Assembly (NCBI GenBank): GCA_013002885.1
Contig: JABDLS010000095.1
Location: forward strand, 1-61,864
From: Gemmatimonadota bacterium
GTDB taxonomy: Bacteria; Gemmatimonadota; Gemmatimonadetes; Longimicrobiales; Gaopeijiaceae
Length of the DNA: 61,864 nucleotides
Reading direction: 5' to 3'
Each line of letters opens with the position of its first letter. Within the stretch, counting starts at the first letter, position 1. The translations under genes and the position numbers were made by a program. Below the pieces are notes generated by a model. It saw only the letters and a program-made list of their open reading frames with translations. It was not told the origin of the DNA and did not search any database. Shown here piece after piece: positions 15,110 to 23,440 of the stretch.

Positions 15110-17053
15110 TTACTCCGCCCTGGAAAAAACAACCATCACGGCCACCAGCCCAGCCCCGTCGGTGACGAGGCCCGGATAGACGAGCAGGATGGCGCCCACC
15201 AGAGCCAGCGCCCGTTCCCATCCGCCGAGCTTCTTCCGGGCGAATCCGACGCCCGAGGCCGCCAGTGCGATTACGCCGATGAGAGCCGTCGTGGTCGCCA
15301 CGACGATGGCCGATGCGGACCCCACCATGAGGAGCTCGGGGCCGTAGACGAACATGAAGGGGACGATGAAACCGGCCCCGGCCAGGACGGCAGCCGTCGT
15401 TGCCGTTCGGATGGGCGGAGAGCCCGCGATGCCGGCAGCGGCGAAGGCCGCGAGGGAGACCGGCGGGGTGACGTTGGAGATGCACCCGAAGTAGAAGATG
15501 AAGAGGTGGGCCGCCAGGAGGGGCACCCCGAGTTGGACGAGCGCCGGTGCCCCGAGGGCCGCCAGCACGACGTACGCCGCCGTTGTAGGCAGGCCCATGC
15601 CGAGGACCACGGAGCCCAACGCGGTCAGGAGAAGGGCCGGAAGGAGCTGACCTCCAGAGAGGGTGATGATGAGCTCCGACATCCGAAGCCCGATCCCTGT
15701 AAGCGACGCCACCCCCACGACGATCCCCGCCGCCGCGCACGCGGCCGCGACCTGGACGGCGCCTCTGCCCGCCCGCTCCATGATGTCGCCCATCTCCGAG
15801 GCCGAGGGCCGTGTCGCTGGCCGGAGCAGAGCCATGATGAACGCGGTGGCCACGCCCCAGAAGGCTGCTCGCATGGGAGAGCGACCCATGCCCAGGAGCA
15901 CGACGATGATGGCCAGAGGCAGAAGCAGATGGAGCCTCTCGACGATGGGCTCGGCGTCGTCGATGCCCTCGGGCTCGATGCCCATCCGCGCTGCTCGGAA
16001 GTGGATGGCCGACAGGAGAGCTGCGTAGTACAGCACCGCCGGAATGATGGCCGCTACCGCAACGTCCAAATAGGGGATGTTCGTCCACGTAGCCAGGATG
16101 AACGCCCCGGCCCCCATCACCGGGGGCATGAGCTGACCGCCAGTGCTCGCCGCCGCCTCGATGGCCCCGGCGAAGAAGGGCTTGAAGCCCGCCCGCTTCA
16201 TGAGGGGAATGGTGAACGTCCCCGTGGTCACGACGTTGGCCACCGCACTCCCCGAGAGGGAGCCCATGAAGGCGCTGGCGACGGCCGCCGTCTTCGCCGG
16301 GCCGCCACGGGTGTTGCCTGCGATGCGGTTCGCCATGGCGATGAGGAGAGCACCTCCCCCCGCCACTTCAAGCACGGCCCCGAAGAGGACGAAGAGGTAT
16401 ACGAAGTCGGCCGACACGCCGAGAGGAATGCCCCAGATGCCCTCGGTCGAGAGATAGAGGTGCTCTATGAGCCGGGTCGTGCCGTATCCACGATGGGCGA
16501 GGATGCCGGGCAAGTAGGGACCAGCGAAGGCATACGCCAACGCCAGGACGCAGACGGTGATGAGCCCGTAGCCTGTAGCGCGCCTCGCCAGCTCGATGAC
16601 GAGAAGGACGGCGATGGCTCCCATGACCAGGTCCATGGAGGTCGGGCTCCCCGACCGAGCGACGAGTTCCTGGTTCTCCATGGCCAGGTAGGCGCAGACG
16701 ACCACCGAGAGGCCGGCAAGGAACCACCCGACAGCCCCGGAGAAGCGCTCCTTCCAGCCGCCGCCCTCCTCCCTGGCCCGGAGGGTCTGCTGCACCCCGA
16801 CGCCGAGGAAGCCCAGGATACCCATGAGGGCCAGGTGCACCGGTCGCTGGACCAGCGCAGTGAAGGGCTGCACCCCCGCCGCATACATGTGGAACAGGGC
16901 CGCCGTCGCGGACACGGCGAGAATGACCAGGCCGGTGACGCGCCCCCGGCTCGGGCCGTCGTCGGCACCTCGCTCCTCGTCCGACTCGTCCACCTCTGAC
17001 TCATCCAGCTCCGGGCGCGGCAATCCGGCGCCCTTCCCGTGCTCGGGACTCAA
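15110..17053 (-). CDS. TRAP transporter permease, fused DctQ-DctM type
   Basis: A 647-residue inner-membrane permease combining the small 4-helix and the large 12-helix TRAP subunits, the form that always goes with TAXI binding proteins. A charged N-terminal tail of about 40 residues precedes the helices. Family segments visible include ATGYGLITVCVLALAYAFAGP, FMGSLSGSAVANVVTTGTFT, GGQLMPPVMGAGAFI and GMGLPTTAAYVVLAALGAPAL. Energy comes from sodium or proton gradients. The Yip1-like gene is 10 bases upstream, the TAXI gene 29 bases downstream, so one operon is likely. Confidence 0.95.
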   Translation of the reverse strand: MSPEHGKGAGLPRPELDESEVDESDEERGADDGPSRGRVTGLVILAVSATAALFHMYAAGVQPFTALVQRPVHLALMGILGFLGVGVQQTLRAREEGGGWKERFSGAVGWFLAGLSVVVCAYLAMENQELVARSGSPTSMDLVMGAIAVLLVIELARRATGYGLITVCVLALAYAFAGPYLPGILAHRGYGTTRLIEHLYLSTEGIWGIPLGVSADFVYLFVLFGAVLEVAGGGALLIAMANRIAGNTRGGPAKTAAVASAFMGSLSGSAVANVVTTGTFTIPLMKRAGFKPFFAGAIEAAASTGGQLMPPVMGAGAFILATWTNIPYLDVAVAAIIPAVLYYAALLSAIHFRAARMGIEPEGIDDAEPIVERLHLLLPLAIIVVLLGMGRSPMRAAFWGVATAFIMALLRPATRPSASEMGDIMERAGRGAVQVAAACAAAGIVVGVASLTGIGLRMSELIITLSGGQLLPALLLTALGSVVLGMGLPTTAAYVVLAALGAPALVQLGVPLLAAHLFIFYFGCISNVTPPVSLAAFAAAGIAGSPPIRTATTAAVLAGAGFIVPFMFVYGPELLMVGSASAIVVATTTALIGVIALAASGVGFARKKLGGWERALALVGAILLVYPGLVTDGAGLVAVMVVFSRAE

Positions 17054-17063
17054 AGGCCCCTCG

Positions 17064-17765
17064 CTACATGAAGCGCGCGACCACGAGAACGACGGCGAAG
17101 AGCATCGATAGCAGGATCACCGCAGCACTCTTGAAGCTGCGACGCCTGTCGATGGCGTGAACACCCTGTGCGATGACCAGCGTCGACCATATCTGCGTCA
17201 GATCCAGCGCCCTGAAGACGTTGTAGAGGTATCCGTCCGGCAGGAAGAAGAAGAAGCTGGCGAGGTTCAGCGTGTACTGCGGATCTCCGGTCGCGATACG
17301 CAGAGGCGTCACCAGCAGCCCGAACAGAGCGGCAATGAACCATGCGTGGGTGACTGCCGCAAGGTATTGGGTGTACCTCCCCTCGTCTCCGAGGATGAAG
17401 GCGAAGATGACCATGTAGAGTGCGGCGAAGACGAAGGAGAAGACGATCGTCGAAAGGGTGCTGGCCACCGGGATGACGACTCGCATGGCGTTGACCGCGC
17501 TCTCACCCATCTCGGGGAACTCGGTGCCGCGCTCGATGGCGGCCTGACGCTGGACCTCGAGCATGAGCTCAGGCGGAACGAGCGCCATGGAGACTCCGAC
17601 CACGGCTGCCGAAACCAACATCGCCGCGAGCCATCGCGGCGTCTCCGCCAGGCGCTCCATGAGCTTACCCGGGCTGACGAATACCCAGAGGAGGCGGGTG
17701 TGGAGAGGGGGAAGAGGCACCTCGACCCCCTCCATGGACTCGTGGCCCGAGTCGACCTCGTCCAC
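17064..17765 (-). CDS. Yip1 family membrane protein
   Basis: A 233-residue protein with about five membrane helices. A soluble N-terminal part includes LWVFVSPGKLMERLAETPRW, the usual opening of the YIP1 domain (a Pro-rich turn and tryptophan before helix 1). Helices follow at roughly residues 45-65, 105-130, 145-165, 175-195 and 210-232. Bacterial Yip1 proteins have no settled function; membrane organisation or transport assistance has been suggested. It lies 3 bases after the upstream lipoprotein gene and 10 bases before the TRAP permease. Confidence 0.82.
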   Translation of the reverse strand: MDEVDSGHESMEGVEVPLPPLHTRLLWVFVSPGKLMERLAETPRWLAAMLVSAAVVGVSMALVPPELMLEVQRQAAIERGTEFPEMGESAVNAMRVVIPVASTLSTIVFSFVFAALYMVIFAFILGDEGRYTQYLAAVTHAWFIAALFGLLVTPLRIATGDPQYTLNLASFFFFLPDGYLYNVFRALDLTQIWSTLVIAQGVHAIDRRRSFKSAAVILLSMLFAVVLVVARFM

Positions 17766-17768
17766 CGG

Positions 17769-18590
17769 TCACATCCCCGCGAGCCGGACCACCTGGGTAG
17801 ACCGGACCTGAATGGGAATGGGTCCCGGCGCAACCGGGACCGACGCCGTTCCGCTGCCCGAGGACACCGACCGTCGCTCCACCATCAGACCCGCCTGGGC
17901 GTCCCAGAGGACCCAGCCTTCGACCTCCACCTCCGAGCGCTGACTGACCGACATTCCCTGAACGTCGAGGGTGGCACTGAGCTCGTTATTGCCGGCAACG
18001 TCGATCTTGAGGAGGCTGCGGCCGGAGACGACGGTGTCGCCGACTACCGTGTAGCGGTAGACAGCCGTCTCCGATCGGTCTCCAGCGCCCTCCGAGCCCT
18101 GGTAGCTCACCGTATCCACCCACATATCGCCCACCGCGACAGACCTTCCCGGCAGGCCCGGGAAGAAGGTGTGGGAGAGGGCCAGCCCCGACACCATCTG
18201 GCTCGCTTCCATGGACACGGTGAGCTGCTCAGCAATGACCGCGTTGCCTTCGCGGTCCAGCGCAAAGACGAGGGCGCCCTGAACGTCGTCCGTGTTGATC
18301 CGGACGGGAGCGCCCATGGGCTGGCTGAGAACGCCTTCGAGCTCCGACACAGTCATGGAGACGTTCACGCCGGCAGGTGCGGCGGAAAAGGCCACGGCGT
18401 AGTCAACCACACCGCGCTGGGCCATCTCCAGGTTCTGTCCCATGATGGACACCGTCACGGTCGTGGTGTCACCATAGGTGTATCGCACGGCATCGGGAGT
18501 CGGGACCCCGTACTCCAGAGCCGGTGAACCTCCGGCACACGCCGAGAGAAGAGCGGAGAGCGCGGCGACGAAGATCGATCGTTGGGACAT
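17769..18590 (-). CDS. Hypothetical lipoprotein, DUF6263-like
   Basis: A 273-residue exported protein with a lipobox at residue 18 (LSALLSACAGG). The mature part is rich in beta strands. Segments such as YTYGDTTTVTVSIMGQNLEMAQRG, then GLALSHTFFPGLPGRSVAVGDMWVDT and GRSLLKIDVAGNNELSATL match the general plan of DUF6263 and similar surface proteins in which a conserved VGD.W..T turn follows two repeated sheets. No enzymatic residues are seen. It heads the Yip1-TRAP-TAXI transcription unit, so it may act at the envelope with that transporter. Confidence 0.75.
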   Translation of the reverse strand: MSQRSIFVAALSALLSACAGGSPALEYGVPTPDAVRYTYGDTTTVTVSIMGQNLEMAQRGVVDYAVAFSAAPAGVNVSMTVSELEGVLSQPMGAPVRINTDDVQGALVFALDREGNAVIAEQLTVSMEASQMVSGLALSHTFFPGLPGRSVAVGDMWVDTVSYQGSEGAGDRSETAVYRYTVVGDTVVSGRSLLKIDVAGNNELSATLDVQGMSVSQRSEVEVEGWVLWDAQAGLMVERRSVSSGSGTASVPVAPGPIPIQVRSTQVVRLAGM

Positions 18591-18700
18591 GTCCGCTCCT
18601 GGCGGCTACGGGTGGTGTCGGCCTTCCGGGATGGTCGCCGATGCGGCTGCGCACGCCGACATACCACCTCTACGACGCCCGAAGGGCACTTCTTTACCCC

Positions 18701-18729
18701 TTGGCCGCCTCTGGGTGACCTGATATGCT
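18701..18729 (+). promoter_or_regulatory. Possible sigma-70 promoter
   Basis: TTGGCC at 18701-18706 and TATGCT at 18724-18729 are separated by 17 bases, a normal spacing for the housekeeping sigma factor. The pair reads toward the plus-strand gene starting at 18806, with a leader of about 70 bases. It lies in the 215-base divergent region whose other side serves the lipoprotein gene ending at 17769. Only the match to consensus supports it. Confidence 0.4.
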
Positions 18730-18805
18730 GTTGATCTGCCCTCGAACCTGTTGAAGGCTTCGGGCGTAGCAACCAGAAAGTCTAACGACCTCGCTATCTG
18801 TCGCC

Positions 18806-19366
18806 ATGAGCTTCCGTACCAATCCAGACCGAATCCTCGACAACATCGACCGCGCCCGCAATCGGGCCGCGGAGAGCGCGGGGCTCTACGTCGAGCGCCA
18901 AGCGATGGGACGGGAGCTGGAGACCGAGATGCCTGATGTCGACGCGACCACGACGGAGCGGGTCAAGAGGGTCTTCGCGACGCTCGAGCGCGCCTACATG
19001 AAGGCCGCTCAGCGCTCCGAGCTCGGACGGTTGGCGTCTCGCTTCCAGGCCGTCGGTGACATCCACCATCACCACGCCCGTGGCGACGTCAGCATCTCCA
19101 TCCAGTATCTGGATCACGAGCGCTACGATGACGTCGGTGTCTCGCCCTTCGAGATCAAGCCGTACCACGTCGCCGACGCGAAGAAGGAAACCAAGACGAG
19201 CCGGGCCGACGTGAACGCCCTCAAGGTCCTCCGCAAGGAGCTCCGCGAAGGCATTCTCTCTGCGTATCAGAAGCTCGAGCCGCGGGTGAAGGACGCGCTT
19301 CGCGATCGGGCAGACATGGGACACGTCCAGGTCCAGGTCACCGTCGATCTACGGCCCGCCGAGTAA
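18806..19366 (+). CDS. Conserved-looking hypothetical protein
   Basis: A 186-residue soluble protein with no recognised domain. The first half is strongly helical and charged (RILDNIDRARNRAAESAGLYVERQ, then VKRVFATLERAYMKAAQRSELG). A central strand-rich part contains a His run in GDIHHHHARGDVSISIQYLD, and a further helix holds RADVNALKVLRKELREGI. The end, VQVQVTVDLRPAE, is a typical edge strand. No signal peptide or membrane helix is present. It is followed at once by the phosphomutase-like gene, whose frame opens immediately after this stop codon, suggesting coupled translation. Confidence 0.7.
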   Translation: MSFRTNPDRILDNIDRARNRAAESAGLYVERQAMGRELETEMPDVDATTTERVKRVFATLERAYMKAAQRSELGRLASRFQAVGDIHHHHARGDVSISIQYLDHERYDDVGVSPFEIKPYHVADAKKETKTSRADVNALKVLRKELREGILSAYQKLEPRVKDALRDRADMGHVQVQVTVDLRPAE

Positions 19367-19367
19367 G

Positions 19368-20312
19368 GTCCCGCGCGTCCTCTTCGTCTTCCTGGACGGA
19401 GTCGGGGTCGGCACCCGGGACCCCGAGGTCAATCCGCTCTTCGCGGCACGGCTGACCGCACTACGCACGCTGGCAGGCGGAACGCTTCCCCACCTCGGTG
19501 GCGGGGCGTCGGGGGGCTCTGACCCGAGTTCGTCGGCAGGGAGTGCGGGATGTGGCTTCTCCCTGAACGCGCGCCTCGACGTCGATGGAACGCCCAGGAG
19601 TGGTACGGGCCAGGTCGCTCTCCTCACGGGGGCCGACGCTGCACGCATGCATGGAGCACACTTCGGGCCTTGGACGCCCGTGAAGCTCCGTCCCCTCGTC
19701 GAGGAGATGAGCGTGCTCCGTCGGGCCCGGGACCATGGCCTCGACGTGACGTTCGCCAACGCCTACCCCAAGGGTTGGCCCGGGCCTGGCGGGAGCCGTC
19801 GCATTGCCGCGCCACCCCTCGCCGCCCGTGGCGCCGGAGTGCTGACACGTCATGAAGAAGCTCTCGGTCGAGGGGAGGCCGTTTCGAGCGAGATCGTCAA
19901 CGACGGATGGAGGCGACACCTGGGTCACGAATGGCTCCCCGAGGTCACACCCGAGGATGCCGGCGTAAACCTGGCGAGGATCGCCGCAGGTCACCATCTG
20001 ACGCTCTACGCCCACTACGCCACGGACACCGCCGGGCACAAGAAGTCGATGAAAGAAGCGGTCGCGGCTCTCGAGCGGGTCGACCGTTTCTTCGGCGGGC
20101 TCCTCACCGCACTGCCCGATGACACGCTGGTCTTCGTCGCCAGCGACCACGGCAACATCGAGGACATCGGGGCGGGTCACACTACCAATCCGGCCTTGGG
20201 GATCGCCCACGGTCCGGGCGCGAAGGAGGCGGCCGGCCTGACGGACATCAGGGAGGCGGCGGGGTTCGTCCTCGGTCGATTGGGCGTCACGGGGTCGAGC
20301 GTCGGGCTCTGA
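19368..20312 (+). CDS. Alkaline-phosphatase-superfamily metalloenzyme (phosphomutase-like)
   Basis: About 314 residues. The frame opens with VPRVLFVFLDGVGVGTRDPE, the classical first metal-binding strand (Asp) of the phosphopentomutase/iPGM/alkaline phosphatase fold. Further ligands are in FVASDHGNIEDIGAGHTTNP (Asp, His and later His) near the C-terminus, and a cap region lies between. No ATG, GTG or TTG is in frame upstream of the domain: the first ATG is at 19647, which would delete the catalytic aspartate strand. I therefore place the start at GTC 19368; ATC 19347 is an alternative. A sequencing error or a non-standard start is possible. The conserved Ser/Thr nucleophile is not certain. 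Confidence 0.75.
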   Translation, partial: VPRVLFVFLDGVGVGTRDPEVNPLFAARLTALRTLAGGTLPHLGGGASGGSDPSSSAGSAGCGFSLNARLDVDGTPRSGTGQVALLTGADAARMHGAHFGPWTPVKLRPLVEEMSVLRRARDHGLDVTFANAYPKGWPGPGGSRRIAAPPLAARGAGVLTRHEEALGRGEAVSSEIVNDGWRRHLGHEWLPEVTPEDAGVNLARIAAGHHLTLYAHYATDTAGHKKSMKEAVAALERVDRFFGGLLTALPDDTLVFVASDHGNIEDIGAGHTTNPALGIAHGPGAKEAAGLTDIREAAGFVLGRLGVTGSSVGL

Positions 20313-20379
20313 GCACGCCGTGGCCTACGACGTCCCCGACGTCCATGCCACCGCCCGGCCCGGGGCACCATGATGCCGC

Positions 20380-22344
20380 ATGCCCATCACCGGACCGCGC
20401 ATCCTCGGCAAGCTCCTCGTGGAGAACGAAGGCGTATGCCCTGAAGCACTCGCTGCGGCGTTGGGCGAGGCTCGCCGCGGTCGGGAGCGAATCGGTGAGA
20501 CCCTGGTTCGCCTCGGAGCAGCGACGCCAGCGGCCGTGGCTCGGTCTCTCGGGCTTCAGCTCGGGCTCGAAGTCGCCACCCCGCCGCTAGACCCTGATCC
20601 CGACGCTCTGTCTGCCATCAGTCCGGATCTTCTTCGGGCCCACCACCTCGTACCGTTGGCCATCAGGGCGAGGAGCATTCGCATCGCCATGAGCGACCCG
20701 CTGCGGCTGACCGCCGTCGATGACGTCCAGTTCCAGACGGGGCGTCGGGTGGAGCCGATGGTCACCACTCCCGAGGCAGTAGCAGAGGCGCTGGAGCGAC
20801 TCCTCGGACCCGGCGCCGGAGAGGGGAAGGAACGGGCGGCGACCTCTGGCGGTCGAGATCCGGGCGAGGGCACCGAGTCAGGCACCGACTCTGCAACGCA
20901 CCCGGGCCGCGCTTCGGACTGGGAGGGTGGAGCTCGGCTGGACGACGGGACGGCAGAGCGAAGGGCCGCGAGAAGCGTGGTGGCCAGCGGCTCTCCAACG
21001 GACTTCGCCGCCCTCGTCGAGGCACTCCCCGATGCGCTCCGTCAGACGTCCGCCCAACAGGGCCGGGAGGAGGTGGACACGGAGCTTGAAGCAGCCACCC
21101 GGCGGGCGCCGGTGGTGCGCCTTGTCGATCGCATCCTGAGGAGCGCCATCGAAGAGGGCGCCAGCGACATCCACGTGGAGGAGACAGGAGCCGACGTACG
21201 TGTCCGCTTTCGCATCGACGGGCGCCTCCAGAAGACGCTGGACCTACCGGCGGGTGCGCGGCGGGCGGTGCTCTCCCGCATCAAAGTGGTCGCGGGCATG
21301 GACATCTCGGTCCGGCGACGGGCACAGGACGGCCGCGCGGCGCTTCGCCATCAGGGGCGTCGATTGACGCTGAGAGTGAGCACCCTTCCGGTGAACGGCG
21401 GCGAGAAGGCCGTGGTTCGGATCCTCGACCCCGACTCCGCGCCCCGCGACCTGGACGGTCTGGGCATGGCAGCGTCGGATCTCGCCCAGCTCCGAGCCCT
21501 CCTCACCCGCGGCGAGGGTGTCCTCCTCTCTGCCGGCCCGACTGGAAGCGGAAAGAGCACGACCCTCTTCGCGGCTCTTTCAGAGATGGACCGGGCCAGT
21601 CGTAACGTCGTCACCGTCGAGGACCCGGTGGAATACCGGATGCCCGGCGCCAGCCAGGTGCAGGTCGAGCGCAGGGCGGGGCTCGGCTTTGCCGAAGCGC
21701 TACGGGCCATCCTCCGTCAGGACCCCGACGTAGTCATGGTCGGCGAGATTCGCGACCGGGAGACCGCCGAGATCGCCATGGCGGCCGCCGTCACCGGCCA
21801 CCTGGTCCTCTCCACCATTCATACCACCGACGCGCCCGGCGCCATGACGCGACTCCTGCACATGGGGGTGCCGCCCTTCCTCGTGGCCGGAGGTCTGGCC
21901 GGGATCGTCGCCCAACGGTTGGTCCGACGCAGCTGCACGGTGTGCCGAGGCCGCGGGTGCGACCTGTGCCGCGACGGGCTGAGCGGAAGAACCGGGATCT
22001 ACCAGGTTCTCACCGTCTCCGACGCCATGCGGGACGAGATCTCCGGTGGCGGCTCCTCGGCCCGCCTGCGACGCCTCGCCATGGAGAGTGGGATGTCCAC
22101 CTTGGCGTCCGACGCCCGTCGGGCCGTGGCCGCTGGCCTCACGACACTACATGAGGTTGGCAGATACCTGGACGCCGCCGCTCGGGCCGGGGTGCCGTGT
22201 CCATCGTGCTCCTACGCGGTGCCCTTCGGCGCGGCCGCTTGCCCTCGATGTGGTCATCGGCGGGGACGGAACTGCAGCTGTGGCCAGCGGCTGGAGAGAG
22301 GATGGCGCTTCTGTCCGGCGTGTGTCCGACCCGCGACTACGTGA
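20380..22344 (+). CDS. GspE/PilB-type secretion ATPase with extra C-terminal zinc ribbons
   Basis: A 654-residue traffic ATPase that would drive a type II secretion or type IV pilus machine. An N-terminal MshEN-like domain (about 1-150) and a linker rich in Gly/Glu precede the ATPase core. Motifs are Walker A GPTGSGKST (about 386), Asp box VEDPVEYR, Walker B DPDVVMVGEIRDRE (about 447), His box HLVLSTIHTTDA, and the usual tetracysteine CTVCRGRGCDLC (about 519). Beyond the normal end sits a double zinc ribbon: CPSC, CPRCG, CSCG, CPAC (about 606-650), not usual for the family. No pilus or secretion partner gene is nearby. Confidence 0.92.
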   Translation: MPITGPRILGKLLVENEGVCPEALAAALGEARRGRERIGETLVRLGAATPAAVARSLGLQLGLEVATPPLDPDPDALSAISPDLLRAHHLVPLAIRARSIRIAMSDPLRLTAVDDVQFQTGRRVEPMVTTPEAVAEALERLLGPGAGEGKERAATSGGRDPGEGTESGTDSATHPGRASDWEGGARLDDGTAERRAARSVVASGSPTDFAALVEALPDALRQTSAQQGREEVDTELEAATRRAPVVRLVDRILRSAIEEGASDIHVEETGADVRVRFRIDGRLQKTLDLPAGARRAVLSRIKVVAGMDISVRRRAQDGRAALRHQGRRLTLRVSTLPVNGGEKAVVRILDPDSAPRDLDGLGMAASDLAQLRALLTRGEGVLLSAGPTGSGKSTTLFAALSEMDRASRNVVTVEDPVEYRMPGASQVQVERRAGLGFAEALRAILRQDPDVVMVGEIRDRETAEIAMAAAVTGHLVLSTIHTTDAPGAMTRLLHMGVPPFLVAGGLAGIVAQRLVRRSCTVCRGRGCDLCRDGLSGRTGIYQVLTVSDAMRDEISGGGSSARLRRLAMESGMSTLASDARRAVAAGLTTLHEVGRYLDAAARAGVPCPSCSYAVPFGAAACPRCGHRRGRNCSCGQRLERGWRFCPACVRPATT

Positions 22345-23440
22345 ACGTCGCCACCCTCGTCGTCAGCGCTTCCACCCGCTCCACATCCACGTCGACCCCG
22401 ATGCCTGGCCCGACCGGTACAGCCATCTTCCCTTCGGAGACCGTGAACTCCGGCGACACGATGTCACGCTCCCAATAGCGAGTGCTCGCCGAGATGTCAC
22501 CGGGGAGCGTGAAACCGGGGAGCGACGCGAGCGCCACGTTATGGGCGCGGCCCACACCCGACTCGAGCATCCCACCGCACCACACAGCAAGCCCCTCGGC
22601 GCGCATCATGTCGTGGATCCGGCGGCTCTCGCCCAACCCACCCACCCGACCGGGCTTGATGTTGATGATCCGGCAGCTCCCCAACTCCAGGGCCAGCTCG
22701 GTGTCGGCTGCCGATTTGATGGATTCGTCGAGACAGACGGCCGTGTCGATGCGTTCCTGCAGCCGCGCGTGGTGAAGGAAGTCGTCGTAGCGCAGGGGCT
22801 GCTCGATCATCATGAGATCGAGGGCGTCGAACTCCTTGAGCCGCTCGACGTCATCGAGGGTGTACGCCGAGTTGGCGTCGGCCATGAAATCCACGTCGGG
22901 AAAGCGCTCGCGGAGGCCAGCGAGCATCTCGAGGTCCCGCCCGGGCTTGATCTTGATCTTCACCCTGGCGTAGCCGTCCTCCAGGAAGCCTGCCACCTGC
23001 TCGTGGAGGGCGTCATCGTCGGGTTTGAGCCCTACGCTCACCCCGACGGGGACGGCGGCGCGTGTGCCGCCGAGCTTGGCCGAGAGCGACACGCCGTCTG
23101 CCCGAGCGGCCATGTCCCACACCCCCATCTCCACCGCCGCCTTCGCCATCCCGTGTCCTCGGATCCAAGAGACCGGCTCCAGCACGTCGTCCGGCCCGGA
23201 AAAGTCCCGACCCACGACATGGGGCAAGATGAAGTCCGTGAGCACGTGCCATGCCGTATCGGTGGTCTCGTAGGCGTAGGAAGGATCGGCTGAGGCGACG
23301 CACTCGCTCCACCCCTCGAGACCGTCGCCTTCCAGCGTCAGGAGGACGACCCGGCGGTCCTGGCTGCCGCCGCTGGAGATCTCGAAGAACTCCTTGAGGC
23401 GGAGTGGGATCTCCCGAAGGGTGGCGCGTTCGATCTTCAT
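22337..23440 (-). CDS. menC: OSBS/N-succinylamino-acid racemase, enolase superfamily
   Basis: A 367-residue muconate-lactonizing-type enolase family enzyme. The catalytic KxK is in VKIKIKPG (K161, K163). Metal ligands are D188 (ADANSAY), E213 (MIEQPL) and D238 (CLDES). The second catalytic lysine K262 is in INIKPGRVGG. The Arg at 265 matches, within one residue of numbering, the second-shell Arg (R266) tied to racemase specificity in the Amycolatopsis enzyme. I favour N-succinylamino acid racemase because the neighbours are the matching GNAT and M20 genes and no other menaquinone gene is here. It is last in a ten-gene operon and overlaps the previous gene by 4 bases. Its end overlaps the convergent ATPase gene by 8 bases. 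Confidence 0.88.
   Translation of the reverse strand: MKIERATLREIPLRLKEFFEISSGGSQDRRVVLLTLEGDGLEGWSECVASADPSYAYETTDTAWHVLTDFILPHVVGRDFSGPDDVLEPVSWIRGHGMAKAAVEMGVWDMAARADGVSLSAKLGGTRAAVPVGVSVGLKPDDDALHEQVAGFLEDGYARVKIKIKPGRDLEMLAGLRERFPDVDFMADANSAYTLDDVERLKEFDALDLMMIEQPLRYDDFLHHARLQERIDTAVCLDESIKSAADTELALELGSCRIINIKPGRVGGLGESRRIHDMMRAEGLAVWCGGMLESGVGRAHNVALASLPGFTLPGDISASTRYWERDIVSPEFTVSEGKMAVPVGPGIGVDVDVERVEALTTRVATFT

Noticed and set aside
15081-16088. Upstream extension of the TAXI gene frame
   Set aside because: It lies within the TRAP permease gene in another frame; the TAXI signal peptide begins at 15080.
15506-16999. Long plus-strand frame opposite the TRAP permease
   Set aside because: Charged, repetitive peptide with no domain; the permease frame is certain.
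22337-23440. Menaquinone o-succinylbenzoate synthase as the sole role of the racemase gene
   Set aside because: No other menaquinone gene is nearby, while GNAT and M20 partners of the N-succinyl pathway are in the same operon.
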